In this document: positions 9,964-18,430 of the stretch, piece after piece
Position numbering within the stretch: the stretch's first letter is position 1
Layout: each line of letters begins with the position of its first letter
Source of the DNA: Thermoplasmatales archaeon JdFR-43
GTDB lineage: Archaea > Thermoplasmatota > E2 > UBA202 > JdFR-43
Assembly: GCA_002011355.1 (NCBI GenBank)
Contig: MTNE01000023.1
Span: 1-28,129, forward strand
DNA: 28,129 nt
Direction of reading: 5' to 3'
Position numbers and translations under genes: made by a program
Notes under the pieces: generated by a model
The model's database searches: none
Told to the model about the DNA's origin: nothing
Seen by the model: only the letters and a program-made list of their open reading frames with translations

Positions 9964-10035
9964 TTAGCTGCTCCCTAAATATCTAGACACTTCAAAGACG
10001 CTCATCATGCTTACCACCACTTTTGCCTTACGTTA
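9964..10035 (-). pseudogene. Possible leftover C-terminal tail of an LmbE/PIG-L deacetylase
   Basis: The minus strand can encode KVVVSMMSVFEVSRYLGSS and then a stop, directly before the membrane-protein gene. The SVFEVSRYL segment resembles the AEAFEVARLF tail of the neighbouring LmbE protein, which ends at 10075. It may be the last piece of a duplicated deacetylase gene deleted from its 5' side. The similarity is short, so the call is tentative. Confidence 0.3.
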
Positions 10036-10074
10036 TCTTTATTGGTTCTCATTCAGTTTGTTTTAAAACAACCA

Positions 10075-10695
10075 CTACCATCTAAATAATCTGGCAACTT
10101 CAAATGCTTCGGCAAATTTCACGCCCATAGTTCGTCCCCTAACTTTTGCCAATCCTACAATTGCCTCTTTTTCCATATATTCTTTATAGTTCTGCGAAAC
10201 AAATTGATCTATGCACTTCAACTTATGTTCAAACGTATCGTTAATGTCACTATATGCCACGGGTCTGAATTCAATTGTGGTGGACGGTGTCTCATACAAA
10301 AAAACGCTGCTTTTCATATTTCGTGAAGCAGATAAAACCGACCTCGCAACATTCGCGTGATCTTGATGGTAATCTCTCGGTGAGTGGACATATATTATCT
10401 CAGGTTCTATTTTTTCTATACATTCATCTAATAAGCTTACCGTGACTCCATTGTGCATAATCATTGTGTCCGGTAAATCTAAAAAGAGTACACTGCTAAC
10501 ACCCATTAAATTTGCCGCATCCATTGCTTCTGTTCTTCTCCTATTTTTATCTCCACTTTTCTCTCCTAAGGATGCAATAACATAATAAATTTTATCGCCA
10601 TTGAGAACATGTTTCCTTATAGTTCCTCCACATCCAAGTTCTATATCATCTGGATGTGCTCCGATTGCAAGGATATTTCTAGATTTTTTTCCCAT
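10075..10695 (-). CDS. LmbE/PIG-L family N-deacetylase (copy 1)
   Basis: 206-residue zinc-dependent deacetylase. The metal-binding AHPDD motif is at residues 13-17 (H14, D16, D17) within GAHPDDIELGCGG, and the second motif HQDH is at 110-113 with the ligand His113. The length is normal for the family. Known members remove acetyl groups from N-acetylglucosamine units (PIG-L, MshB, BshB). Here a glycan or glycolipid amino sugar is the likely substrate. No signal peptide, so cytoplasmic. A strong Shine-Dalgarno site (AAGGAGG) precedes ATG 10695. The gene upstream is broken (10711-11097) and overlaps the WbqC-like gene. The second LmbE in the locus (18431-19069) is only distantly similar, so the two probably act on different sugars. 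Confidence 0.88.
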   Translation of the reverse strand: MGKKSRNILAIGAHPDDIELGCGGTIRKHVLNGDKIYYVIASLGEKSGDKNRRRTEAMDAANLMGVSSVLFLDLPDTMIMHNGVTVSLLDECIEKIEPEIIYVHSPRDYHQDHANVARSVLSASRNMKSSVFLYETPSTTIEFRPVAYSDINDTFEHKLKCIDQFVSQNYKEYMEKEAIVGLAKVRGRTMGVKFAEAFEVARLFRW

Positions 10696-10710
10696 ATCTA
10701 ATTTTCCTCC

Positions 10711-11097
10711 TTATATCTGTAATATACTTTTATTCATTCCATATTCAAAAGATTTATTTTTATCTTTATACTCTGCAGTATCATATTTGTGTGATCTACC
10801 ACTAAATGGTGAGAAAGTAAAAAATATATCCCCTCAATAATAAAATCTACTGGAGCAAAAAAGTTCGCAAATCTATTTAACAATCTCTTTAGAATCCAAT
10901 GAAGTAAATTGAGAATCCTCAAAACTTCTACACTATTTTCAAAAACAGAAGACACTAGAAAAATGCTAAAACTTTGCAGGGATACCTGCATAATGCTGGT
11001 GTTTTGGGATTTGGCTATCATAAATCTCGGCATTACTATCTTTTAGATCATCTTCTTTTTTAGTTCTACAACACCATTCTTTGTTTTTAAAGTTCAT
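10711..11097 (-). pseudogene. Broken gene, family unknown
   Basis: ATG 11097 overlaps the stop of the WbqC-like gene by 11 bases, the same coupling used elsewhere in this operon. It opens a frame reading NAEIYDSQIPKHQHYAGIPAKF-like sequence that stops after 43 codons. The last part of the same frame reads IFFTFSPFSGRSHKYDTAEY and ends in a stop at 10711, just before the next gene's Shine-Dalgarno site. Between them this frame has several stops, while another frame (10734-11033) is open and gives plausible helical sequence (LRILNLLHWILKRLLNRF). Start and end are in the same frame over 129 codons. The simplest reading is a small or internally deleted gene with two compensating frameshifts. I do not recognise the family; a methyltransferase or glycan-modifying enzyme is only a guess. 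Confidence 0.5.
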
Positions 11098-11776
11098 TCG
11101 CCATCTTAGGTATTTTTCCTACATTAAGTAATGCATCGATCGCAGCCATATTTGATATAAAACCTTCATAGCGTTGTTTATAGACAGGGTGTTTAAAATC
11201 TTGGAATAACACTTCAATGCCACGTTCCTCAAAAAGTTTGACATCAAGATAGGTGCGCCCCTTCGGTCCGGAAAGGTAGATATCACCACCCAATGTTTCA
11301 ACTATATCTGCTAACCTCTCTGTTGACTTAGATTCAAAACCTAAATCACTGGAAAACACTAATTTTGTGTTAATGTCGAAAGCTTTTTTAATAAAATATA
11401 TTATACCCATATTTAAATCAATTAATTTCTCATAGGTTCTGCTGTAAATCTTTCTAATTTCATCTTCATACGTGCTGTAATAAGGAGTATCTTTATAGTT
11501 ATCTCTGATGTTATTGAAATGGTCTTCGGACCATTTTAACCTTTTCCAGGTAGTTATATTATTCTTTATTTTAATCTCATTTATTTGTATACGTTTCTTT
11601 TCAACCGGAACCGTAAGCCACTTCCACCCGTTATAAATTCTGATCCTGTTCCGATGCTGAAAATCTCCCTTATTAAACTGTGCATCATCATATATAACGA
11701 ATATATCCGCTTTCATCATTTTGTCAAAGAATCCCAGATACGGAAGGTAATTTGGCTGGTGTATTGCGATTATCAT
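11087..11776 (-). CDS. WbqC-like family protein
   Basis: 229-residue protein of the WbqC-like family (PF08889 type), common in O-antigen and surface-glycan loci and of uncertain chemistry. The N-terminus MIIAIHQPNYLPYLGFFDK carries the family's HQPN-x-x-P-Y-x-G motif (residues 6-14). The motif IYDDAQFNKGDFQHRN follows at about 28-43. I chose ATG 11776 because it overlaps the stop of the upstream GT2 gene as ATGA and begins directly at the conserved motif; a start at 11800 would add eight residues out of the family pattern. Predicted soluble and cytoplasmic. It shares the HQPN motif with the BshC-like protein at 16778-18430. A role in N-acyl or aminoacyl modification of an amino sugar is inferred from context only. 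Confidence 0.82.
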   Translation of the reverse strand: MIIAIHQPNYLPYLGFFDKMMKADIFVIYDDAQFNKGDFQHRNRIRIYNGWKWLTVPVEKKRIQINEIKIKNNITTWKRLKWSEDHFNNIRDNYKDTPYYSTYEDEIRKIYSRTYEKLIDLNMGIIYFIKKAFDINTKLVFSSDLGFESKSTERLADIVETLGGDIYLSGPKGRTYLDVKLFEERGIEVLFQDFKHPVYKQRYEGFISNMAAIDALLNVGKIPKMANEL

Positions 11777-12633
11777 AAATGCCTCTGCCATTTGTTCCAA
11801 AAGTAATCCCTAATCTCATCGTCGCATATTTTTTCCCTTCTTTGCAAAAAACTAAGCACGTATCCCAGCATATAAGCGATTCCCCTGCGATAGGAGTTTT
11901 TGCAAAGTTTCATACTTCTGATAAATACATTAATTGGATGGAGGTTCAAGTAATATGCGCTTTCACCACCATGGAGGCCCCTTCTCCAATAACTTTCACT
12001 GCCTGGTATTCTCGTTTCGAGAGCCTTAATATACTCGAATCGCCTCGTTTCCCATCCCCTCAATCTCGCTTTTGCCTTCAGTACACTATCCCAGCAGCAT
12101 GTTAATTGTATACCATCACAAGCCTCATAACATTTCCTTCTTATCAGCATGAGACCTCCAGACGGCTCTTCTGCATCCATAGACATGTTTATTATTTTGC
12201 CATTTTTGATGTACTGAACGCCACCACCTGCGACACCCAACTTTGGATTTTTTTCGAATTCTTTTAACAATTTTTCAAAAAAATCTTGCTCCACGATCAT
12301 ATCTCCATCAACATTACCCAAGTATTCGTAATCAACTTTATTTTTTTTACAATATCCAATAGCAAAGTCAAAAGCCTTCATCATTACGTTTGACAGGTGG
12401 AATCCAATGTCTCTATTTTCAACAGCGCCTTCCAGCCGAACAACCTGGATCCAATCAATTTTTTTCTTAGCTTCTTCTAGCACTTTGTATGTATTATCCG
12501 TACTCCCGTCATCTACGATAACCCAGACTACTGGTTTAATAGTCTGTTCTACCACGGACCGAATAAGCTTGGGTAAGTTTTTCTCTTCATTTTTTGCAGC
12601 AGTAACAAGTATATACCTGCTCATATTCATCAC
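11773..12633 (-). CDS. GT2-family glycosyltransferase
   Basis: GT-A fold inverting glycosyltransferase of about 283-286 residues. The N-terminus has ILVTAAKNEEKNL and the nucleotide-binding VDDGSTDN (40-47). The metal-binding DXD is DGD at 109-111 (GNVDGDM). The acceptor-side region GGLMLIRRKCYEACDG and the WDSVLKAKARLRGW stretch match family 2 enzymes of polysaccharide assembly. There is no membrane anchor, so it acts on the cytoplasmic face using a nucleotide sugar. The exact start is uncertain: GTG 12633, ATG 12630 and ATG 12624 are all possible. GTGAT just before 12624 would be a fitting Shine-Dalgarno site and gives MSRYILVTAAKNEE. A weak TATA-like CTTTATGTT lies near 12656, so an internal promoter is possible. 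The stop overlaps the WbqC-like start. Confidence 0.9.
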   Translation of the reverse strand: MMNMSRYILVTAAKNEEKNLPKLIRSVVEQTIKPVVWVIVDDGSTDNTYKVLEEAKKKIDWIQVVRLEGAVENRDIGFHLSNVMMKAFDFAIGYCKKNKVDYEYLGNVDGDMIVEQDFFEKLLKEFEKNPKLGVAGGGVQYIKNGKIINMSMDAEEPSGGLMLIRRKCYEACDGIQLTCCWDSVLKAKARLRGWETRRFEYIKALETRIPGSESYWRRGLHGGESAYYLNLHPINVFIRSMKLCKNSYRRGIAYMLGYVLSFLQRREKICDDEIRDYFWNKWQRHL

Positions 12634-12705
12634 GTCCTACTTTTATTGGTTAACATAAAGCTGCGATGAGTTGATACTCTAGGGCATCTAGAGGTGTAGT
12701 AGAAC

Positions 12706-14328
12706 TCATATTCTATTCAGACTTCTTAGCTCTCTTATTTTTCTCCTAGTCCTATCTTTCTCATCTATTTCCTGATATACAACTTCCCTATCAGAATATT
12801 CACTATCTTCCTTAAATATCTCTTTTAGAACTCTACCGTCCATGTCCTTTGGGATTGGTATGCCAAAAATATGGAGAATCGTTGGTGCCAGATCGTATAT
12901 TGTTACACCCTCAACTTCAACACCCTTTTTAATATCTTGGCCATAAGCAAGGAATATTCCATGCAGCGCATGGTTGCTGATAATCATGTTGTCCCTAAAA
13001 ACTTCACCTACTAGCAGGCGGCCCATGTGATATTCATCCGATAATTTGAAAATTATATCTGGGGCCATACCCAACTCATCTCCGAAGTACAATTCTTCTT
13101 TTCTCCAAATTTTCTTTACGATTTTCTCCCCGGTTTTCGGATCTTTTAGTTTCTTTAATTTATATATAATTTCTGCCCTAATATTTTCATAATCTTCCAG
13201 TTCTACATTGCCATCATTGAATCGTTTTTTATCGTGGATATAGATACCAACAAAATTGGAACCTGAATGAGTCAATGCGTATGCAACTGTTTCGGATGCC
13301 TTTGGCTGAATAACGTCCATCTGGACTTCCAGTGGTATTACTTTTTTTAATTTCATGTATAAAGGGTGCATCCAGCCAAGCAGCTTAAGATAGTTTAATA
13401 AGAAAACAGGTAGTTTTATCTTTATCCTTTTTGATATTGCCCTTTGCGTTTCTTTTTCACTTATATGGCGTGGGGTTCTTGTTTTTGTCCTGTCCTCAAC
13501 TTTCAAGTATCCTTCTCTTTTTAGCCATCCATTAACAAAGAACTTTTTCTCGTAAACTTTAAAACCATGATCTGACATAAATAAAATATTCACATTTGAA
13601 GGCGCATTATCCACAAACCATCCAATATACTTGTCTATTTCTTTATACAATTTTATTGGAACCATATTATCACCCATAGCTCCCGAAATTAGTTTGTCGT
13701 ACATTACATGCTGTATCCAGTCTGTTCCACTGAACAACAGGAAGAAGAGGTCCCATTCTTTTTTAAACAATTTTTTAGCACATTCAAATCTAATTCTTTC
13801 TATTTCCCTTATATCGTTGACATAATCTATGATTTTTCCTTTAACATACAACGACCTATTCGGAACAAGTCGATAATTTTTAAACTCCTGAATTTCGTTT
13901 ACCAATTCGGAAGGGAAAATGAAATTATCACCTTGAGTTAGAAAACTTGTGATAACAGTTTCTCTTATTCTTGGTGGATATGAACCGGGTAGATTTATGA
14001 TTATGCATTTTTTCCCGTTCTCATAAAGTATTTCATAAAAAGTTTTACTCGGTATATCCTTAATTGTTATCGGCTTTACATCATCTAGTGACTTCGTCGG
14101 GAGGAGAAAATCGTAGCATCCGAGTTTTCCAGGGTTTTTGCCTGTAGCAAATGAAATCCAAGCTGGAATTGTTACTGGGGGTATAGTAGACTCTAATTCA
14201 CCCCATACACCATTTTCTATCAATTTTTTAAATGTTGGTAACCTCCTCTGCTCAGCCCATGGCTTGATTAAGTCCCATGTAGCCCCATCCAATCCAATTA
14301 CGATGAGTTTATTGTTATGTTCTCTCAA
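12706..14328 (-). CDS. AlkP-superfamily phosphodiesterase/phosphohydrolase (copy 2)
   Basis: 540-residue paralogue of the gene at 6633-8249, similar along the whole length. Asp14 (VIGLDGATWD), nucleophile candidate Thr53 (PPVTIPAWISFATG), the DWIQH and SDHGF metal motifs and the NHALHGIF histidine are all kept, so both copies look active. Shared blocks include GKNPGK, TQGDN, DPKTGE and LDGRVLKEIF. No export signal; probably cytoplasmic. The start is TTG 14328, overlapping the stop of the upstream FemAB-like gene as TTGA, with GAGG about six bases upstream; no ATG fits the conserved N-terminus. This is tight translational coupling, unlike copy 1, which has its own promoter. Substrate unknown; phosphate-ester cleavage or transfer on a glycan precursor is the general expectation. 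Confidence 0.85.
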   Translation of the reverse strand: MREHNNKLIVIGLDGATWDLIKPWAEQRRLPTFKKLIENGVWGELESTIPPVTIPAWISFATGKNPGKLGCYDFLLPTKSLDDVKPITIKDIPSKTFYEILYENGKKCIIINLPGSYPPRIRETVITSFLTQGDNFIFPSELVNEIQEFKNYRLVPNRSLYVKGKIIDYVNDIREIERIRFECAKKLFKKEWDLFFLLFSGTDWIQHVMYDKLISGAMGDNMVPIKLYKEIDKYIGWFVDNAPSNVNILFMSDHGFKVYEKKFFVNGWLKREGYLKVEDRTKTRTPRHISEKETQRAISKRIKIKLPVFLLNYLKLLGWMHPLYMKLKKVIPLEVQMDVIQPKASETVAYALTHSGSNFVGIYIHDKKRFNDGNVELEDYENIRAEIIYKLKKLKDPKTGEKIVKKIWRKEELYFGDELGMAPDIIFKLSDEYHMGRLLVGEVFRDNMIISNHALHGIFLAYGQDIKKGVEVEGVTIYDLAPTILHIFGIPIPKDMDGRVLKEIFKEDSEYSDREVVYQEIDEKDRTRRKIRELRSLNRI

Positions 14329-15344
14329 AGACCCTCACTTCCTCTATCTCTCATCTTCATATATAATTTCTCCACAATATTTGAAAATAATGTAGCTTTT
14401 TTAGCACTGAAATTAACAGTTAGCATAGGATTGAATTTTGACTTAAATTGACATATTGAAAATGTGTTTGCACCGAGTATTTCATAATAATGGTATCTAT
14501 TTTCTATTCCCCATTTCATAACTCCCCAATGTAAAAAATCATTTGAGGTGCGCATCTTTGTCTTTGGTTGTCCTACCCAGTCTATCACCTTATTCTTATA
14601 ACAGAGCTTGATTCCCCCACTAACAATTTCATTTTCATGTCGCACAACAAAAATTTTCAAATTTTCGGGAAATAATTTTTTGAATATATCAAGTAAGTAA
14701 GTTTCAGTAATAGGAAGTTTTCTTTTCTGATCTGCATATCTTTCATATAACATTTTATATAAAGTTAGTAGCTCTTCCTTATCTCCCAGTTCTATTGTTA
14801 ATTCTTCTTTTTCTGCTTTTCTTACATTTTTTCGAGCCTGCATTGAGAAATTAGATTCAAGACTGGACAAACCTGTAGAAATATCGAGCAGATAACTGTA
14901 GAATGGCTCAACTTGGTACCCCATCCATTTAAATGGTCTGCAATCAATTAAACCTGGTGGAAGTTTTAAATACATATAACTGGGCCTAATTTTATTATTA
15001 ACAAATTTATTAATCTCTGTACAAAAATGTATAATTAATGATTCTTTCTTTTCCTGTTTTAATTTATCATAATCAAGTAAGACGGGTCCTAAATATGGCA
15101 CTCCTACTTTTGGCGGGGGAGAAAAAACCATCTTCAATGGTCCCTTTTTTTTGTAGAATATTGGAAAGACTCCAATAATTTTTTCTCCCTTCATCCCTAT
15201 GAGTGGATACAGAATACTGTTTGTATGCTTTTCAATAATTTTAAGCCAATCGAGCAAATGGAAAACTGTTCCATAGGGGGAAGCTCCAACCAATGTATCC
15301 CAATTTTTTAGTTCATCATTTTCGGCCGTTCGAACATTAAGCAT
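14325..15344 (-). CDS. FemAB-like/GNAT-fold N-acyltransferase (copy 1)
   Basis: 339-residue protein of the FemAB-like acetyltransferase group (Acetyltransf_6/BioF2-like). It has an N-terminal YGTVFHLLDWLKIIEK segment and the PYLGPVLL motif, then a basic linker (QARKNVRKAEKE, near 155-168) typical of this group. The C-terminal half reads VSGGIKLCYKNKVIDWVGQ and YYEILGANTFSICQFKSKFN. Relatives add amino acids from aminoacyl-tRNA to peptidoglycan, or acyl groups to sugars; archaea lack murein, so a glycan amine is the likely acceptor. Soluble. It lies one base after the NodB/DUF7033 gene (TAA-A-ATG) and overlaps the AlkP gene downstream by four bases. The second FemAB-like protein (22605-23624) is the same length but diverged, so it is probably not a recent duplicate. 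Confidence 0.8.
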   Translation of the reverse strand: MLNVRTAENDELKNWDTLVGASPYGTVFHLLDWLKIIEKHTNSILYPLIGMKGEKIIGVFPIFYKKKGPLKMVFSPPPKVGVPYLGPVLLDYDKLKQEKKESLIIHFCTEINKFVNNKIRPSYMYLKLPPGLIDCRPFKWMGYQVEPFYSYLLDISTGLSSLESNFSMQARKNVRKAEKEELTIELGDKEELLTLYKMLYERYADQKRKLPITETYLLDIFKKLFPENLKIFVVRHENEIVSGGIKLCYKNKVIDWVGQPKTKMRTSNDFLHWGVMKWGIENRYHYYEILGANTFSICQFKSKFNPMLTVNFSAKKATLFSNIVEKLYMKMRDRGSEGL

Positions 15345-15345
15345 T

Positions 15346-16833
15346 TTAGCTCATCTTCTCTCTTGCATTTAACCATTCTGCCAAATTATATGCATTCGTG
15401 ATCCATGCATTTTTTTCTTTGCATACCTCTATTATCTTTTCATATATTTTTGACCGTCTTGGAAACTCATGTTCGTTAAAAATTGCTTGATGCCATCTTA
15501 ACAACAGGAGACCGTTAAGCCTCTCAACAATATTTATGATATCCATTATATCTCTCCAATTTTTATAAGGACAAGCATTGTCCATTATTATTATAGGCAG
15601 CTCCCATACAGGGATTATTTTGCCATTTACTGGGTTGAAAGGATAGAAAGGATAACAGGTGCCCCACCTAAAACCGATATCAGTGACAAATCCTATTGAA
15701 GAGTCGTATACCAGTCCAAGCTTTTCATGATATTCCCATGTTTTCGGATTTTCAAGATTACAATAATGCTGTGAGATACCATGTACTTTTTTACCCAATA
15801 TTCCTTCGAGAATCTTCTTTTCCTCTTCCAGCAATTTCAAATCATTGTAAGAGCAATAAGAGCCATGAATACCTATCTCCCACCCTTCTGTATCCAATTT
15901 TCTTATTATTTTAACGATATCTGGATCTTTTATGTCATACCTGCCCCAATACAATTTCCATTCACTCGGCGAGAATAAACGTGTTTTTCTCTGTTCGTTC
16001 AAAAAGAAAAAAGTTGATTTAACATTGTATTTCTTCTCAATCTCCATTATTTTGTCAAAGTTCCAGTATGGATTCTCTCTTCTTAGAAGAAAAAACAGTT
16101 GAACTAACATCAACCCTATCTGTCCTTTTTTTAAGTTTCTAATTGTATGTGTAATATACTGGTATGTTTTTTTAACCCTGTCAACATCATGTGTTAAACA
16201 AACCGCAAATTTCTTGCCATCCGGCCAGAAAGGCTTGTATTCTAATTGAATATTCAATCTCTCGCTCGCTAGTATAAGACAATCAAACAATATTTTTTCA
16301 TAGTAATCTATCACTGGTATTTTCGCGAGTTGCTTCTTGTTTGAATTTTCAGATTTAGGATTCCAGAAACGTTCTAAATAGCCTGTTAGTATATGTCCAA
16401 CCTCATTAAAAATGTCGAATCCCATGAATATAGTATTATTCTTTAATGTAACACAAGGATATTTATTATCCTCATCAGTATACATTACCAGAATTTTTCC
16501 TTTTTCTTTCAATTGTGCAGGTTTCTCAAATAAAGGTATTTTTCCTCCTCCGATTTCTTCTTCAATTATTAAGTATCCAGAAACATCATTTTGCATCTCG
16601 TTCTCCACAATTTGTATGTTAAATCCATTTATGTCTTCAGTTGAAACACCATAGACCACATTTATTATAGATTCTCTTTTATTGGCAAATTTGATTCCAT
16701 ATTTTTGAATGAAATGCAATATACCATAAATCCTATATGGGTCTTTTGTGCTATAATGTATTGAAATTGCTTCGCTATCAGATTGTATTGAGATCGCTTT
16801 CACCACCCGCCGGATAATTCTCAATAAAGTCAA
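15346..16833 (-). CDS. NodB-fold polysaccharide deacetylase with DUF7033-like N-terminal domain
   Basis: 495-residue protein in two parts. Residues about 30-200 form an alpha/beta region like the DUF7033 domain often found before deacetylases. Residues about 208-480 are a NodB-type deacetylase: THDVD at 214-218 (metal Asp), STFFFL at 273-278 and GIHGSY at 321-326 (metal His), with a later WELPIIIMDN stretch and RWHQAIF. It would remove N-acetyl groups from a polymer or precursor. No signal peptide, so cytoplasmic action on a precursor is likely. TTG 16833 overlaps the BshC-like gene by 56 bases. TTG at codon 4 or the GTGs at codons 10-11 (16806, 16803, after a GGTGG run) could be the real start and would shorten the overlap. 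Translationally coupled to the downstream FemAB-like gene. Confidence 0.82.
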   Translation of the reverse strand: MTLLRIIRRVVKAISIQSDSEAISIHYSTKDPYRIYGILHFIQKYGIKFANKRESIINVVYGVSTEDINGFNIQIVENEMQNDVSGYLIIEEEIGGGKIPLFEKPAQLKEKGKILVMYTDEDNKYPCVTLKNNTIFMGFDIFNEVGHILTGYLERFWNPKSENSNKKQLAKIPVIDYYEKILFDCLILASERLNIQLEYKPFWPDGKKFAVCLTHDVDRVKKTYQYITHTIRNLKKGQIGLMLVQLFFLLRRENPYWNFDKIMEIEKKYNVKSTFFFLNEQRKTRLFSPSEWKLYWGRYDIKDPDIVKIIRKLDTEGWEIGIHGSYCSYNDLKLLEEEKKILEGILGKKVHGISQHYCNLENPKTWEYHEKLGLVYDSSIGFVTDIGFRWGTCYPFYPFNPVNGKIIPVWELPIIIMDNACPYKNWRDIMDIINIVERLNGLLLLRWHQAIFNEHEFPRRSKIYEKIIEVCKEKNAWITNAYNLAEWLNAREKMS

Positions 16834-18430
16834 TGAAGGTCACGATTGCTTTATAATCCACTCCTTTTACTGTCTTTACAGGTAATTTTATTGTATGTTC
16901 AATATCAAAGTCATTATTTTTAAGATCTGACATCCAATGTTTCAATACATTATCAAAACCTACAGAAACAACTTCATCTATTATTGATGGAATAGTATTG
17001 TAAGCTTTAGATAATCTTTGAATATTTAACAATATTGATGAAAGTCTTGCTATCTCAGCGTTAAGTTTCTTCTTCCTTAGATTTATATCTCGTAATCTCT
17101 CTAATATCGTTAGAAATTCGTTTGATTGATGTTTGTACCTTTTCAGCTCCTTTTTCAAGGTATCTTGTTGGATATCCAATTCAGCTATTTTCTCATAGAT
17201 AATTCGATAGTTTGTATCCATATCTTGTAATTTATATTTTAATGAACTAATAGAATATCTTCTTACAAAATCAAAAATTATTTTATGAAGAATTACGCTG
17301 ACATATTTATCATGTGATTTCCATCTTACAGTTAAAGGTTTATTAAACCTTAACCTCTCCGCAATGACATCAGAGATTTGTCTAAATAATAGACTGCCCC
17401 CTAACCCCTCTACATAAACATCGGTTCCCAACACATCAGGGACTATTAACTCCCTTGAAACTGCCTCAAAACTTATTGATTTGTATATCGCGCTCAAATC
17501 AAAATCATTTCCAACTTCTATTTCAAAACCATGTTTACAAATCGGACATGTACCCTTAAGGATAATATTTTCCCCAATTTCGTTGGCTTTTAAACGAACT
17601 TTGCCACCACACTCACAATGATACCAAAATGGCACATGGTCTTCCTGCACTTTTTCTAATTCTAGCCCTCTTTGCTCAATTGTTTTGTTATATATATCTA
17701 CATACTCTCTCCTTTTTGAAAGCAGGTATTCAAATGAATTTGTAAAAATATTACTTTTTTGAACTTCAGAATAAATGAAAAAAATTACATCTAAATCAAA
17801 CATTTCATTACAAATTTTAGAGAAAAACTTTGCATTTGCTTCAGAAAAAGAATTACTATTTATATAACACGCTCTAAAAAGTTTTTCTAATTGTATCAAA
17901 TCTTCATCATCTCGCGATAATCCACAGTTAGTATAAGCTGTTATTAAAAAATCAATCTGTTTTTCCACTTCCTTTAATGGAGGAAGTGGCTGTTTACACC
18001 ATAGGCGCCACCATTCGTTTTCTCCTTTAATCTTAAAGCCAATATTTTTGTATCCTTCTTTTGAATAATAAGGAATCTTATTCCGATAAAGAAAAGGACT
18101 CATTGTAGTGTCCTGATCAACAAATCCAAACAACGCCACAGCCGGAATTCTTTTTTCTTCAAGAAAGTTCACCAAATAATGCGCAAAAACTGATTTTTTC
18201 CACACACCATAATATGGCATAAAATTAGGTTGATGTGATACCTCAATAATTACACAATCTTCGCCACTAATCAACAAATCAATTTTATTTTTAACAGAAT
18301 CAGTAAATGTACGACAATTCATGTGAAAATTTTTGGCTATTTCTCCAATTTTATTAAGGTTTTGAATTTGTTTCTCCATTTTTTTATTTTTCTTATTCAA
18401 TATTTTTGTTATAAGCTCAGTGCATTGCAT
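16778..18430 (-). CDS. BshC-like protein with zinc ribbon and coiled coil
   Basis: 550-residue soluble protein that I read as a remote relative of BshC, the putative cysteine-adding enzyme of bacillithiol synthesis. Residues 61-106 (VSHQPNFMPYYGVWKK, then IPAVALFGFVDQD) match the placing of BshC's GQQ-GLFTGPLYTI-K and VIPVFW-A-EDHD motifs. Residues 329-346 (IVPDVLGTDVYVEGLGGS) match BshC's late Y-GGPGE motif. As in BshC, a long coiled coil follows (about 405-475). A zinc ribbon not found in typical BshC sits between them: Cys272, Cys274, Cys295 and Cys298. The gene begins immediately after the LmbE stop (TAA-ATG), with GGTGAT as ribosome-binding site. Ligation of an amino acid to a sugar amine is the working idea. 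A class I synthetase-like adenylating enzyme is the alternative. Confidence 0.55.
   Translation of the reverse strand: MQCTELITKILNKKNKKMEKQIQNLNKIGEIAKNFHMNCRTFTDSVKNKIDLLISGEDCVIIEVSHQPNFMPYYGVWKKSVFAHYLVNFLEEKRIPAVALFGFVDQDTTMSPFLYRNKIPYYSKEGYKNIGFKIKGENEWWRLWCKQPLPPLKEVEKQIDFLITAYTNCGLSRDDEDLIQLEKLFRACYINSNSFSEANAKFFSKICNEMFDLDVIFFIYSEVQKSNIFTNSFEYLLSKRREYVDIYNKTIEQRGLELEKVQEDHVPFWYHCECGGKVRLKANEIGENIILKGTCPICKHGFEIEVGNDFDLSAIYKSISFEAVSRELIVPDVLGTDVYVEGLGGSLLFRQISDVIAERLRFNKPLTVRWKSHDKYVSVILHKIIFDFVRRYSISSLKYKLQDMDTNYRIIYEKIAELDIQQDTLKKELKRYKHQSNEFLTILERLRDINLRKKKLNAEIARLSSILLNIQRLSKAYNTIPSIIDEVVSVGFDNVLKHWMSDLKNNDFDIEHTIKLPVKTVKGVDYKAIVTFIDFIENYPAGGESDLNTI

Noticed and set aside
10734..11033. 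99-codon minus-strand ORF as an intact gene
   Set aside because: It lacks a ribosome-binding site, while the overlapping frame has a coupled start and a well-placed stop; I treat the ORF as the middle of a broken gene.
11779..12105. Plus-strand ORF of 108 codons inside the GT2 gene
   Set aside because: It lies wholly antisense to a well-supported glycosyltransferase and has no recognisable motif.
6633..14328. GPI-anchor-like pathway, from PIG-L, AlkP-type and GT-C-like proteins occurring together
   Set aside because: The AlkP proteins have no membrane helices, unlike GPI phosphoethanolamine transferases, and no inositol-related or transamidase gene is present.
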